NCBI GenBank assembly: GCA_947095585.1
Contig: OX352762.1
Span: forward strand, 44,814,018 to 44,878,017
DNA: 64,000 bases
Source: Nephrocerus scutellatus
Taxonomy: Eukaryota; Arthropoda; Insecta; Diptera; Pipunculidae
Direction of reading: 5' to 3'
Positions 32,426 through 43,284 of this stretch are shown in pieces. How positions within the stretch are numbered: position 1 is the stretch's first letter; every line of letters starts with the position of its first letter. The position numbers were made by a program, and so were the translations under genes. The notes under the pieces are model-generated. The model was not told the DNA's origin. It was given only the letters and a program-made list of their open reading frames with translations, and did not search any database.

Positions 32426-33480
32426 CATATAAGCAGTTTCGTTGAATTCAAGGGGACATTAGTGATAATTTCTTGAGAAATTTTCGTAAGTCCATTCAAA
32501 GTTTTGAAAAATAGAGGTTGTTTTAAGTTTTTTCGTTCGTATTTTGTCAGTTTGTACTTGTCTATTAGTGACGTCGTTGAGCCTGTATCTAATAGGCATT
32601 TGACCTTTTCATGTCCTTTGGATAATTCTACTATCGGTAAGTTATGTTGGGGCCCTGTGACTGAAAATTTTCCTCGCGATTTTCGGGTAATCGGTAAATC
32701 ATTTGTATATGGTCAACTTACATCGGGGTACTTTGATTTTGTTTATACAGTCCTGAATTCCTGTAATTATTGTAGTTATGGTAGTTATTATGTCCTTGTC
32801 TCACTTGGTCGGATGTATGTGTTCTATGTTAAAATTGTCCTGAATTTGTGTTGAAAATGTGTTGTGGGATATGTGTGAGTGGATTGGGGCTTTTGTTGTG
32901 CAGGGGGGCTTGGTCTATATTTTTCTTGATTACGGATTGTTCTGAAGTGGGGGTTCCTAAGTAATCCTGTCTCTTCTAGAGTGTTAAACGCTTCCCTGAG
33001 ATTGTTAATATTTCTACAATGGACTACTCTCGCGAGATGGGCATCTATACCATTAAGAAACGTTTTTAAAATAACGGACTCATATGTTTGTTATGCTTTT
33101 CTAATAAACCTTTAAGAATATAGTAATATTCGCTTACATTATAATTTTATATATTGAGTGCTTTGTGGTAAAGGGCCTTCACGCCAAAGTTCCTGATAAG
33201 TTTCTTCTTTGTCTCCTGCCATGTTGCTTGTGGTCCCAGTGTCCTGGTTACTTCCAATGCTGCTCCCTGGATTTTATTCCTGATGTGTTGTTGGTATACA
33301 AATTCTTGGAGTGCTGGGTTGGTGTTGAATAGGGAAAGAATAAGGTCCACTTCCCTAATGAACGATGACAAGGCGTAGTCTTTGGATCCGTTGAATTCCG
33401 TGAATGATGCGGCTTCCTTAAGGAGTTCTCCCGCGGAGAAGACGTAGTTTGCGTCTGCTTGGTTTTCCATGTTTTAAATA
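32426..33480 (-). pseudogene. Gag and protease remnant of errantivirus G1
   Basis: Minus-strand sequence closely matching 41784-42902 of G2. It begins (at 33470) with a Met and MENQADANYVFSAGEL, then the capsid (FNGSKDYALSSFIREVDLIL, TRTLGPQATWQETKKKLIRNFG). Frame damage follows leftwards, and the protease is recognisable near 32560-32620. It stops at 32425 where the F LTR begins. Together with 5785-6895 it is the other half of the split copy G1. Confidence 0.85.
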
Positions 33481-33496
33481 TAATTTTATTTTTTTC

Positions 33497-33713
33497 CAAT
33501 CGAACTCTTAGGAGGTTGATGGAGATATTTTTAAAAAATAAATTTTTTTTTTCACTACCGAACTCTTTGGAGTTTGAATGAGATATTTTAAATATGTATA
33601 TTTTTTTCACGATTCAACTCTTTGGAGTTTCAATAAAATATTTTTAGGTAGTTTCACTTGTACTTTTTCTGTATCTACAGATTAGAAATAGAATGAAACC
33701 TTTTTGTGGTTTT
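33497..33713 (-). repeat. 5' untranslated repeats of G1
   Basis: Three degenerate units of about 65 bp, each with the dyad AACTCTTTGGAGTT or a variant, lie between gag and the primer site. G2 has four to five units at 42930-43200. Confidence 0.8.
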
Positions 33714-33727
33714 AACCGACTGCGCCA
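33714..33727 (-). other. Primer binding site of G1 (TGGCGCAGTCGGTT)
   Basis: Read on the minus strand next to the LTR remnant. Same as in G2 (43271-43284); tRNA-Ser type of the 17.6/297 group. Confidence 0.8.
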
Positions 33728-33802
33728 ATTATGCTGATGCAACTATGGTTCAACGGCTTTTGGGTTCGGTGTTCTTCAGACGAATTGTTGGCTGACGTAA
33801 CC
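33727..33802 (-). repeat. Gutted 5' LTR of G1
   Basis: Only the two LTR ends remain: AATTAT next to the primer site and the last about 70 bp from GCTGATGCAACTATGG to GACGTAACC. About 340 bp of internal LTR seen at 5785-6202 is missing. The CGCG target duplication follows at 33803. Confidence 0.8.
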
Positions 33803-34515
33803 CGCGCACGCGAAGTTAATATAGAGAATTTAATAAAAAACAACACATAAAAATTAAAATTGTTCATGTAAATTCTCTTATAACCAAAAGTATATTGAAT
33901 TCCACTATAAATGCTGAAATATAAAACACACACGGAGCATTGCAACCCAACAACAAAACAACCCCAATCGTAAGAAAGCAGCGCTGCCCACAGCGCACAA
34001 CGCACACAGAACACAGTCATTGTAGTATGAAATGATCTGATGCCGGGAAAAAAATTTGTATGGGAGCCCCTCGACCCCGCTTTTCGAACACTCACAAATT
34101 TTATTGAAAGTATTGTCACCGGAAATATACACATTGTGCAAAATTTCAATAAAATCGGGCTTTAGGAAGTGTGTTAAAATGTGATCACAAGATTCTGCCC
34201 ACCAGCCAGCCAGCCACGGGCACGCGAACTTAATATAGTGAATTTAATAAAACAACCCATAAAAATTCAAATTTCTCGTATAAATTCTCTAATCGGGAAT
34301 ACAAAATTTTTACAAAAAGTGTTGTGCATCGGAGATACACATGCGTATAAAATTTGAATAAAATCGGGTGCTTTTTTTATAAAATTTGTATGGTTGCCCC
34401 CCCAACCCCGGGGCCGCGACACTTCAAAATTTTTACAAAAAGTGTTGTCCATTGGAGATAACATGCGTATAAAATTTGAAGAAAATCGGGTACTTTTATA
34501 TAAAATTTGTGTGGG
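33803..34515 (+). repeat. AR family repeats, end of copy 2 and two head-to-tail copies
   Basis: 33803-33830 is the end of the AR copy broken by G1. A new copy starts at once (AAAAACAACACATAAAAATT) and runs through GCAGCGCTGCCCACAGCGCA, ATCTGATGCCGGG and CCAGCCAGCC to GAACTTAATATAGTGAATTT near 34235. A third begins with ACAACCCATAAAAATTC and runs to about 34515. The end-to-start joins show the family can sit in tandem. Confidence 0.78.
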
Positions 34516-34969
34516 TTCTAAGTTGTTATGCGTAGCTAAACACGTTTTTGAAGTTATACTTCTTTAGGCGCGACTAGAGGGTCAATTAAATCATTTTGTT
34601 GGGGATTTTGATTAAATAACTTATCTACTACCTTTAGCGATTTACGCGACATTTTCATCGTTTTATTGTTGCAATTGGAGCGGTTGGTGTATATGATATG
34701 AAACTAGTTTGTATTAAATACCTTGCGATTGACGCGAAGCGATTTAATTGAAAATTTAATTGTGAGCGAACTGCAAATAATTTTAATGTAGATGGAGCTG
34801 TCGTTGTACATGACATGAAATTAGTTTGTATTAAATACCTTGCGACTTACGCGAAAATTATATTAGATTATATTAGAAAACTTAATTAAAAATTTAATTT
34901 TAAGTAAACTGCAAATAATTTTACTGTGTATGGAGCTGTCGGTGTACATGATATAAAATTAGTTTAACT
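34516..34969. repeat. Degenerate tandem repeat, about 117-138 bp units
   Basis: Units begin at GGAG in 34677, 34794 and 34932 and share GGTGTA-ATGATATGAAA, AGTTTGTATTAAATACCTTGCGA and CTGCAAATAATTTTA. 34516-34676 holds nothing recognised apart from GAAGTTATACTTCTTTAGGC. No coding sense. Confidence 0.65.
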
Positions 34970-36833
34970 GTTGGATATCTCTCGTGGATGTTAAATGAAA
35001 ATATGCCTCTTCAATGCTGCTGATGTAGCGCCCCATCTGGAATTGCGCGATTACGTCATGATTGATTGGCCGGGCCGAATACTGCCATGTCACTGCCTTT
35101 GTTGATGTATTTGCAAATTTATTTGATAGACTTCACCGAATTGCAGTACTCAACATTGATTTGGGCATCAAACATTTTGAAAAGAAGCAGTGAGTAGGTC
35201 AGGATCCATATGTTGTCGTCTTGATCATCTACATTGCTCAGATTGATTGTGGTGTCAATCGTCATTCACCTTTCTTCCCCTATGCAGAGAATATCCATCG
35301 CATCCTGTTTGAGTTTCTTGGATCAGCTCACGCTCGCTCACGCTTTGTACACTTGCCTTCACTCATGCATGGTGAATTTGTGTTCAGTTCACCACAAGGC
35401 CCATGAATCATGAGTTTTCGGATTGATTCAAATAAAACCGGATCTTCTATGGGATTCGCGAGCTCTGCGGAAATCACGTCATCGATTTGCGTTGGTACGT
35501 TTTTTTGTTTCAGCCATTCAACCGAGTACATCCAGCATTGAGTTTTGCTAAATATGTGATTTTTGGTGATGACGTCCAGCAGCCTCGTCAACTTTTGTTT
35601 GAAGACTCGGGCGAGGAGATCGTGTATATGTGTTGAACTTTGGCCGTGCATGTGTCGCGGACTACCGGTGTATGTCGCTGGCAAGATCACCATTTGGACG
35701 TTATTCGCAGCGATTCCGTCATTTGCGATCGCATCACGCACTGGTCATATTCCTCGACGCGCAGCTTTTGTTGGTTAAACCGAATGAAGAGCAGACGCTC
35801 ACTTTATACTTTCGCGTACATGTCCACAATGAATTGATGGAAGAGTTCGCGGCATTTCAACAAATTCAAATTCATTCGACCAGATCACAAGGCGATAGGC
35901 CCAAAAGTCCATGCAGGAAACTTTTTTTTGCCGACTTTTGCATTTGCATTAAGTTGAAATGATACCCATCCTCGCTACGCGGAAAAAGCACTGGATATTG
36001 TAGTGCATCATACGATCGATGAGTTTCTGCAACGCGTTGGACAATTGCATTGCGGTGGATGATGGTATCGCGTCGCTCGAATTCTGTGCCGACCATAACC
36101 ACTGCGACGTCGCCTATCACCCCAGCCGGCGTCTTGTCTGCTCTTATCATAACCGTATAATCATCTGACGGCATCTGGTTTAGGGCTGTTTTGAATAGAC
36201 GGGTGAGGCTGTTGTGTTCGTGTTACATAGCTTGAAGACTCAAAACGATTTCCCGTCTGAATTCAGTACTGATTGCGCAACGCTGCTCGACTTCTGTATC
36301 TTCATTGCCAGTGAAATAAATTTGGAGGAATTTGGCATCTTAATCGGCAACGATCCAATTCTGTGATAGATTTGACCTGGCACTTTGAAGGTGGGCATGT
36401 ACCCGGCGTCGTTTATTACATTAGCTGCTTCGAAGGACGTCATTTGAATGACGTTGTACTTCCGGATATTTTGAAGAAAGTGCATGGAAATCGGAGTAAT
36501 GCCAGGAATGGAACTTAGTAGCGACTCAGGTAACTCAATCAGAGGTGGCAAAGCTGCTTTACCGTTCCTTAGCGAACTTTAAAACACGACAATGTAAGCA
36601 AACTTTTTCCATTGCAACAATCACTCTTCGTGATTCTGGTAGACGTTATTCTTGTTGTAATGAAATGTCTGTTTCTGTGGCTCTAGACAAAGTGATCGGT
36701 CCCGCTTTTTTTGAAGCCGCGATTCTCGTTCGCCTTCCGTTTCTATGGCTCTCGATGTAGACGCTTTGTCGCAATTTTCCTGAAGACGTGATTTGCGTTT
36801 CTCAGCTGTTTCAGCTGCTCTTCTTTTCTTCAT
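34970..36833 (-). pseudogene. Helitron Rep domain, heavily broken
   Basis: Minus-strand remains in the order of a Helitron Rep protein: the N-terminal R-x-x-RL repeats (KRKSRLQEN, GERESRLQKKRD, 36833-36700), FLQNIRKYN and MPTFKVPGQIYHRIGSL (36480-36350), IIHRNAIVQRVAETHRSYDALQYPVLFPRSEDGYHFN (36080-35960), LPATYTGSPRHMHGQS (35680), HDLLARVFKQKL, CWMYSVEW (35530), VISAELANP, HGPCGELNTNSPCM (35400). The HUH segment expected after SVEW is missing, and the first Tyr of the KYxxKY catalytic motif is a stop (35119-35121), the second being kept in ICKYINKGSD. It ends near 34970 without a helicase. Confidence 0.88.
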
Positions 36834-37284
36834 CTTATTCGATATGGTGTTTTTTAACCAATGGCTGTTTTTTTTGTTGCATTTTTATAAACTGTAATCG
36901 TGCGAAAGAAACAATGACGTACGATTTACACGCGCAAATGAAAACAAATCAGCCAAGAAATTCACCGATTGACCGGTTTGAATGCGATTTGCTCGCGAAT
37001 AAAATACAGACAATCGAATGAAAAGGCGAATGTACAAGGACAAATCTATTAAGCGAACAAATTGCATGCATTTATCTAAAACTTACCTTGAATATATTTA
37101 AATATGCTTAATCAATCAATTTATATTGAGAATAGTAAAACAAAGTTTAATATGTTTAAGCCTACGAAAATATACGTTATTTAAGTATGAATCACTTTTT
37201 AAAGAATGATTTAATTTTGGAAGAGATCAAGGTATTTAAGCGAACATTTTACAACAGCCCGTTACACCAGGTGCTCTGCTCTGC
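36834..37284. other. AT-rich spacer between Helitron relic and G2
   Basis: No gene, no repeat recognised. It may be the Helitron 5' leader. A GGTGCTCTGCTCTGCTTACTG block at 37269-37284 abuts the truncated G2 LTR. Confidence 0.4.
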
Positions 37285-37612
37285 TTACTGCTCTGAGTAC
37301 TTTATTAGACTCAACTTTTAATTTTTAATTTTTCTATTCGTGACTTAATGCTAAGAATTATTATAATGTATTTTGTTGTTGTGTTACATTTTGTTAAATT
37401 GACAAAATCGGAATCGAACTTTACATTTTGTTAAATTGACAAAAATTGAAATTGAAATTACGTTTTGTTAAATTGACAAAATTGATAATAAACAATGTTG
37501 AAATTTGATATACTGACTGTTGAACTAGATTGCCTTAAAGTGCAACGCTGATGCAACTAGGGTTCAACGGCTTTTGGGTTCGGTTTTCGTCAGACGAATT
37601 GTTGGCTGACGT
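37285..37612 (-). repeat. 3' LTR of G2, truncated
   Basis: Matches the other G LTRs from ACTGCTCTGAGTACTTTATTA to GACGTAACC but lacks the TCGCTATTACTTCGCGG end. Three TTTTGT-ACAAAA dyad units (37385-37485). Confidence 0.85.
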
Positions 37613-39050
37613 AACCCCTTCCTCCTTTGATTTAGAACTCTCGTGAGTTCTTGTTTCTAATTTCAATGAGATATTTTTATGTTTTCTGTTAAAATATATG
37701 AACAACAAAGTAATTACAATAAAGACTACGGTTAATGTTATCCAGTTTACTGTAGAGTGTATTTTCCTATTAAATTTTAGTTCTTTTATTTTCTCCATAT
37801 TCTCAATTTGTTCGATTATGATTTCGTCAAACGTTTGTTGTGACTTACTTTCATTAATTTTGAAATTTGAATTTTGTAAAACAAAGTTTAGCTTAAATTG
37901 TTTGTTTAGGTCCCTATATGTTACGTTCCTAATATATATTTCGCAATTGTTGAATAATACCAAATAGTTTTTATTTGCTCTAAATCTTCTTTCATCGCAA
38001 GTACTTTCAATTAAGGTTTCAATTTGATTTTTTAATAATATAAGGCCAGTTTCGATTCCAATGACATCTGCATTTCTGTTAATTATTTTGTTACAGTTTC
38101 TATTAAAAATACATAATTGACTTATCTTTAGGTTATTTTTATAAAAATCTTTATTAAATTCGTATTTTGTTTTGTTAATTGTGATTATCTGTTGATTTTC
38201 AAAGATTAATTCTTCGGATATTTCGTTTCCTAATGGTATGAATATTGACCTTCTTGCTTGTATAGTTTGCTTTGCGATTTTAATTGAAAAGATTATGCTA
38301 TCGTCCTTATATTTGGCGGTGTTTTGTAATTTATAGATATCGATATTATAGTTTAATATCTCATCATTTGTTAAAATATTGCTGGACATGAGGTCTAACC
38401 TGGAAGAAGCTATGTTGTTTTAAATGTGATCGATATTGTCTCCTATAATTTTTATTATTAGTAAAATGTCTAGATATGAAAATTGTGTGTATATTGTTTC
38501 GTATGTTGACTGAATTTCGTTCAATTTACTATTGAACTGCCGTCTGTCTGACTCAATAGCTCTTTTTATTTGGGTGAAAGTTCTATTGAAATGGTCGATA
38601 ATTTTGATCTGTTGATTAAGGTTAGAGATTGTGTTATGGTTATTTTCGTCAATTATTTTGAGATGTTCTTCTATGTTTTGTCTATCGTTATCGTCCATGG
38701 TCCCGTATAGCCATTTCATTCCTGTTCCTAGTATATTAATTAGTCCTCGTTTGGCTTTTGTGTGGTAAGAGAGTCTTTAATTTGAGCTTTAAGCTTTCTA
38801 ATTCGTAAGTGAGTAGCTGTTTGTTTTCAAGTACTTTGTAGTCTATTATCAAGTTTTATAAAGATGTTATGATATTTTCGATCTCAATTGGTTTAGTTAT
38901 GTGTAATATAAGGTCATAGTCTGTTATTATTTCGACGTCATCCAGCTTTATTTCTGCGAATCCTTCGTTGTGGTCTTCAAGTTTTTGTATCGTGAGTGAT
39001 GCGTCAGTTATTGGGATTGTCATCAGTAAGATAGTCATTAGTGTCCAAAA
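37535..39050 (-). pseudogene. Errantivirus Env (G2)
   Basis: Envelope (F-type fusion protein) of an insect errantivirus. The N-terminal part (39038-38856) begins with a hydrophobic signal-like segment. The fusion-peptide region follows a GLINILGTGMKWLYGTMDD-like motif (38760-38690), then a helical stretch (38719-38420), a 284-residue open part (38389-37535) and the membrane span WITLTVVFIVITLLFIYF near 37735-37690. The stop lies in the LTR. Breaks at about 38400 and 38720-38860 show it is not expressed as a whole protein. Confidence 0.85.
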
Positions 39051-39145
39051 TACCTGAAAATTGTTTTGTGCGTTTAATATTGGTTGGGTGAATATTATCT
39101 AACTGTAGCTTTTTATATTTGGGTTCGTTTTTGTGTCTTAATGCT

Positions 39146-40066
39146 TTATAATTTTTTACTGACTGGTAATTTCTCGTTTTTCGTTAAGTTTAGCTGTCCT
39201 ACGTTCTTTGTCTTAAGGTTATTATGTATTTTATGTTTTTTAACGTTTCCTTCTACTACGTCGATCGGTTTTACTCCAATGGCTGAATGTATGGATTTAT
39301 TGTACCATTCTGTAGCTTTAACAATTCTATCCTGTGTTGAAAGTGGAGAGTTTTCTGCTTCGAGTATTCTGATTTTTTCGCCTAATGAGCTATGGAACCT
39401 TTCGATACCAGAGTTTCCCGTATGACTGTTTGGTTTTGTAAAATGAAGCTGTACGTCCTCTTCTCTAAGAAAGTCTTTTAGGTTTATGCTGTTAAATTCG
39501 TTATCAAGAATTAATAATTTAGGCTTGCCTCTAATGGAAAAGAAAAGTCTTAGCTTATTGATAACTGTGATACTGTTTCTATCTTCTAGTGGAAGTGCTA
39601 AAGCGTGTTTAGAAAATCTGTCTATCAGTGTGAAAAAATGGTTCTTTGTGTTTGTGTATACGTCGGCGTGGACTATTTCATTTATGTCTTTCGGGGTTTC
39701 GGTTAAAAAATATTTTGGTTTTATCGGATTTCTGTCATATTTAGCTTTATTGCATATATCACAATTATTTATATACTTCTGAATCATTTGTTTCAAATTT
39801 TTGAAATAAACTATCTTTTTAAGGTTCTCGTAATTTTCTGTTATTCCTGCATGGCCTGTTTCGTTTTTGTGAAATTTTTAAATATATCTAAAGGTTTCCT
39901 CCTCATTCCTCATATCTTTAGCGTGATGTGTACACTTGAAAAATTTTGATTGATAACTGAACAATTCTATTAGTTTTTGCTGGACTCTATTATATTCGTG
40001 TTCTGAAAGATTTGAGTAAATACCTATTTTACCGTGTTTTAAGAATCTGCGGAATATATCGGTCAT
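39146..40066 (-). pseudogene. Errantivirus integrase (G2)
   Basis: Zinc finger with FHKNETGHAGITENYENLKK (about 39880-39820, across a shift) and CDICNKAKYDRNP, then core: VHADVYTNTKN (first Asp), LILDNEFNSI (second Asp), GNSGIERFHSSLGE (Glu), ATEWYNKSIHSAIG. The frame ends at 39146 in a basic tail. A stop or shift at 39800-39880 separates the finger. Confidence 0.86.
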
Positions 40067-40189
40067 AAAGTTGCTATTTATATCGTCTGAATTTATAAAG
40101 ATTTTTCGTTTGCTGTTTACTACCTCGATTTCCTTTGTTTTGTCGTTTGTAAGAATAATTTGGGTGTGGAATCTATTAACTATTGTGTC

Positions 40190-41861
40190 TTATATACCGA
40201 AGTGATCATACTGTTCTTCAATTTGGGAGTGAATTGTTGCATCTGTACTTAAATTGTCATGAGTGGGATTATTCTGTTCGATAATGTTTATTTCTCCAGT
40301 GTCAGCATTGATTTTACTTAAAAAGTCCGCTACATTGTTGTCCTTTCCTTTTATATAATCGATATTAAAATCGTATTCTCCTAATTTTAATAACCAACGT
40401 TGGAGTCTGGGGTTAATGTCTTTTCCGTTATGCTTCGTTTGGAGCCATTTTAATGGTTGGTGATCTGTCATTAGTTTAAAAGTTCGCCCATAAATGTATG
40501 GTCTGAAATAGTTGACAGCCCATACGATTGCTATTTAGTAGCTCTTTTTCCGTTGTTGAGTATTTCCGTTCGTGGTCGTTTAGGGTCCTGCTGGCATAAC
40601 TGATTGGATGGTCGCTTTGCGATAAAACGGCACCAATGGCGAAGTCGCTTGCATCGGTCGCAATTTTGAATTTTTTATTGAAGTCAGGACATCTTAAAAT
40701 TGGGGCGTCTGTTAGGAGTTGTTTCAATTTTTCGAAAGCATGTATATAGTTTGAATCATTTTTGTTTACTTTTGTGTTCTTTTTCAAATATTTCGTCAAA
40801 TTGTACGCTACCTTTGCATAGTCCCTTATAAACTTCCTATAATACCCTGTCATTCCTAAAAATGATTTTATTTGTTTCGGTGTCTCAGTTATTTTAAGTT
40901 TTAGGATGTTATTAATTTTGTTCATGTTTGGTTTTATACCTTCGGTTGTTAAAAGGTGACCTAAATATTCTGTTGTTTTTGCAAAAAATTTACATTTGTC
41001 TATTTGAACTTTAAGGTTGTGTTCGCGAAGTTTATTGAAAATTTTCCGAACGGCATTCTGATGAATTCCTAGTGTCCCAAGGGGGTAGAGAAGGCAGTTT
41101 TCTTTCTGTCCTCTGGTTTGATCAGGATTTGGTGAAATCTTTTTGTGAAGTCTGAAGTCGTGAAATATTGGGCTCGTCCCAATTTTTCTAAGATGCTCTC
41201 TACGTTAGGGATGGGAAATTTATCATTTACGGTTGCATCGTTGAGTTTTTATAGTCAATTACTAGACGCCACTTTTTTTGCCGGAATTGTCCATCTTTTT
41301 GGGCACAATCCAGAGTGGTGAGTTATACGGTGAATTGCTTTCTGTTATAATGCCTTGGTCGAGCATCTCTCCTTTTTGTTTCTTGATTTCTGTTTCATGG
41401 ATTTGGGGATAGCAATATATTTTTGCGTAAATTGGTTGATTTACTGTTGTTATTATTTCATGATGAATTTCATGGGTATGTGTTAACTTGTCGCCTTCTT
41501 GAAAAAATAGGTCCTGGTTTTTTGAAATAATTTCTCTTAATTTTTCTGTTACTTCATCATTCAGTTCGCTATGTGTGAGCTTCTCAAGAATGCTCTCGGC
41601 CGTTGTTTGTTCTAGAGTTTGAATTTCGTCGTATTTGTGGGGGCAAGAATTCAAGAACTTAGTCCTGACGTTATGCACTTCTAAATATTCTTCATTTAAG
41701 TTTATGATTGTTTGCATTGGTTTAAGTAAGTTGAGGCCGATAATGCCTTCGAAACATTTATTTTTAAATGATGTTACTTTCCAACACATATAAGCATTTT
41801 CGTTGAATTCAAGGGCGACATTAGTGATAATATCTTGAGAAATTTTCGTAAGTCTATTCAA
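40190..41861 (-). pseudogene. Errantivirus reverse transcriptase and RNase H (G2), active site deleted
   Basis: RT start: YAKIYCYPQIHETEIKKQKG, SPLWIVPKKMDNSGKK (about 41300-41270), then a shift. The palm reads EFIRMPFG and passes directly (about 41045) into KIFNKLREHNLKVQIDKC. The intervening segment that carries Y-x-D-D in E and F is absent, without loss of frame. Thumb/connection (IKSFLGMTGYYRKFIRDYAK) and RNase H (KIATDASDFAIGAVLSQ, RKYSTTEKELL) follow, a shift near 40550, and VTDHQPLKWLQ... VADFLSKIN. Catalytically dead. Confidence 0.88.
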
Positions 41862-42902
41862 AGTTTTGAAAAATAGAGATTGTTTTAAGTTTTAACGTTT
41901 GTATTTTGTCAGTTTGTACTTGTCTATTAGTGACGTCGTTGAGCCTGTATCTAATAGGCATTTGATCTTTTCATGTCCTATGGATAATTCTACTATCGGT
42001 AAGTTATGTTGGGGCCCTGTGACTGAAAATTTTCCTCGCGATTTTCGGGTGGTTGATTGCAAAAACGGGGTGGATAATTTATTTGTATATGGTCAACTTC
42101 CATCGGGGTAATTCGATTTTGTTTATACAGTCCTGAATTCCCGTAATTATTGTAGTTATGGTAGTTTTTATGTCCTTGTCTCACTTGGTCGGATGTGTGT
42201 GTTCTATGTTTAAATTGTCCTGAATTTGTGTTGAAATTGTGTTGTGGGATATGTGTGATTGGATTCGGTCGTTGCACAAGGGGGCTTGGTCTATATTTTT
42301 CTTGATTACGGTTAGTTCTGAAGTGGTTCCTAAGTAATCCTGTCTCTTCTAGAGTGTTAAACGCTTCCCTGAGATTGTTGATATTTCTACAATGGACTAC
42401 CCTCGCGAGATGGGCATCTATACCATTAAGAAACGTTTTTAAAATAACGGACTCATTTGTTTGGGGTGAAAATTCTACCGGTTTTAAATCATCGAATTCG
42501 TATTTTGTATTAAGCTTATCTAATAAAACTTTAAGAATATAGTAATAATCACTTACATTATAATTTTTTCTATTTCCTGATAAGTTCCTTCTTTGTCTCC
42601 TGCCTGTCTAAATTCCTGATAAGTTCCTTCTTTGTCTCCTGCCATGTTGCTTGTGGTCCCAGTGTCCTGGTTACTTCCAATGCTGCTCCCTTAATTTTAT
42701 TCCTGATGTGTCGTTGGTATACAAATTCTTGGAGTGGTGGGTTGGTGTTGAATAGGGGAAGAATAAGGTCCACTTCCCTGATGAACGATGACAAGGGGCA
42801 GTCTTTGGATCCGTTAAATTCCTTTGTTTGATGCGGCTTCCTAAAGGAGTTACCGAGTTCTCCTGCTGAGAAGACGTAGTTTGCTTCTGCTTGGTTTTCC
42901 AT
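41862..42902 (-). pseudogene. Errantivirus Gag and protease (G2)
   Basis: Gag starts at 42902 (MENQAEANYVFSAGEL). Capsid motifs FNGSKDCPLSSFIREVDLIL and TRTLGPQATWQETKKELIR. A direct duplication of about 32 bp with period 39 (42573-42604 and 42612-42643) repeats QETKKELIR and disturbs the frame. Then FLNGIDAHLARVVHCRNINN (about 42440-42390) and a His/Asn-rich tail with PMEVDHIQ (42070). The protease DTGS motif is readable at about 41960. No zinc knuckle. Confidence 0.84.
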
Positions 42903-42929
42903 GTTTTAAATATAATTTTATTTTTTTTT

Positions 42930-43200
42930 CCAATCGAACTCTTAGGTGGTTGGTTGATGGAGATATTTTAAAAATATATTTTTTTTCACGATTCACTACC
43001 GAACGCTTTGGAGTTTAAAAGAAATATTTTAAATATGTATATACATATATATTTTTTTCACGAACTCTTTGGAGTTTGATTGAGATATTTTAAATATGTA
43101 TACTTTTTTTTCACGATTCAATTCTTTGGAGTTTGAATGAGATATTTTAAATATGTATACTTTTTTTTCACCAACTCTTTGGAGTTTGAATGACATATTT
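42930..43200 (-). repeat. Dyad-bearing tandem repeats in the G2 leader
   Basis: Four to five units of about 65 bp with the dyad AACTC-TTTG-GAGTT and TGAGATATTTTAAATATGTAT, between primer site and gag. Same repeats, fewer units, in G1. Confidence 0.85.
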
Positions 43201-43270
43201 TAAGGTAGTTTCACTTGTACTTTTTCTGTATCTACAGATTAGAAATAGAATGAAACCTTTTTGTGGTTTT

Positions 43271-43284
43271 AACCGACTGCGCCA
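43271..43284 (-). other. Primer binding site of G2 (TGGCGCAGTCGGTT)
   Basis: Directly inside the 5' LTR on the minus strand; tRNA-Ser type as in 17.6/297-like errantiviruses. Confidence 0.82.

Larger units (their letters stand above)
5785..33802 (-). mobile_element. Errantivirus copy G1, outer shell of a 28-kb nest
   Basis: A gypsy-type errantivirus on the minus strand whose ends lie 28 kb apart because other elements inserted in it. Its 3' LTR (5785-6202) and env tail (to 6895) are on the left; gag/protease (32426-33480), leader, primer site and a gutted 5' LTR (33727-33802) are on the right. CGCG at 5781-5784 and at 33803-33806 is the 4-bp target duplication inside one AR repeat. Compared with sister copy G2 (37285-43664), the stretch between env and protease, about 3.5 kb of pol, is absent. 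In its place sit E and F. Confidence 0.85.

Noticed and set aside
34677..34970. Satellite DNA array
   Set aside because: Only two to three diverged units; too short and degenerate to call a satellite.
36545..37021. Plus-strand frames of 71-77 residues
   Set aside because: Antisense to the Helitron Rep N-terminus and AT-rich leader.
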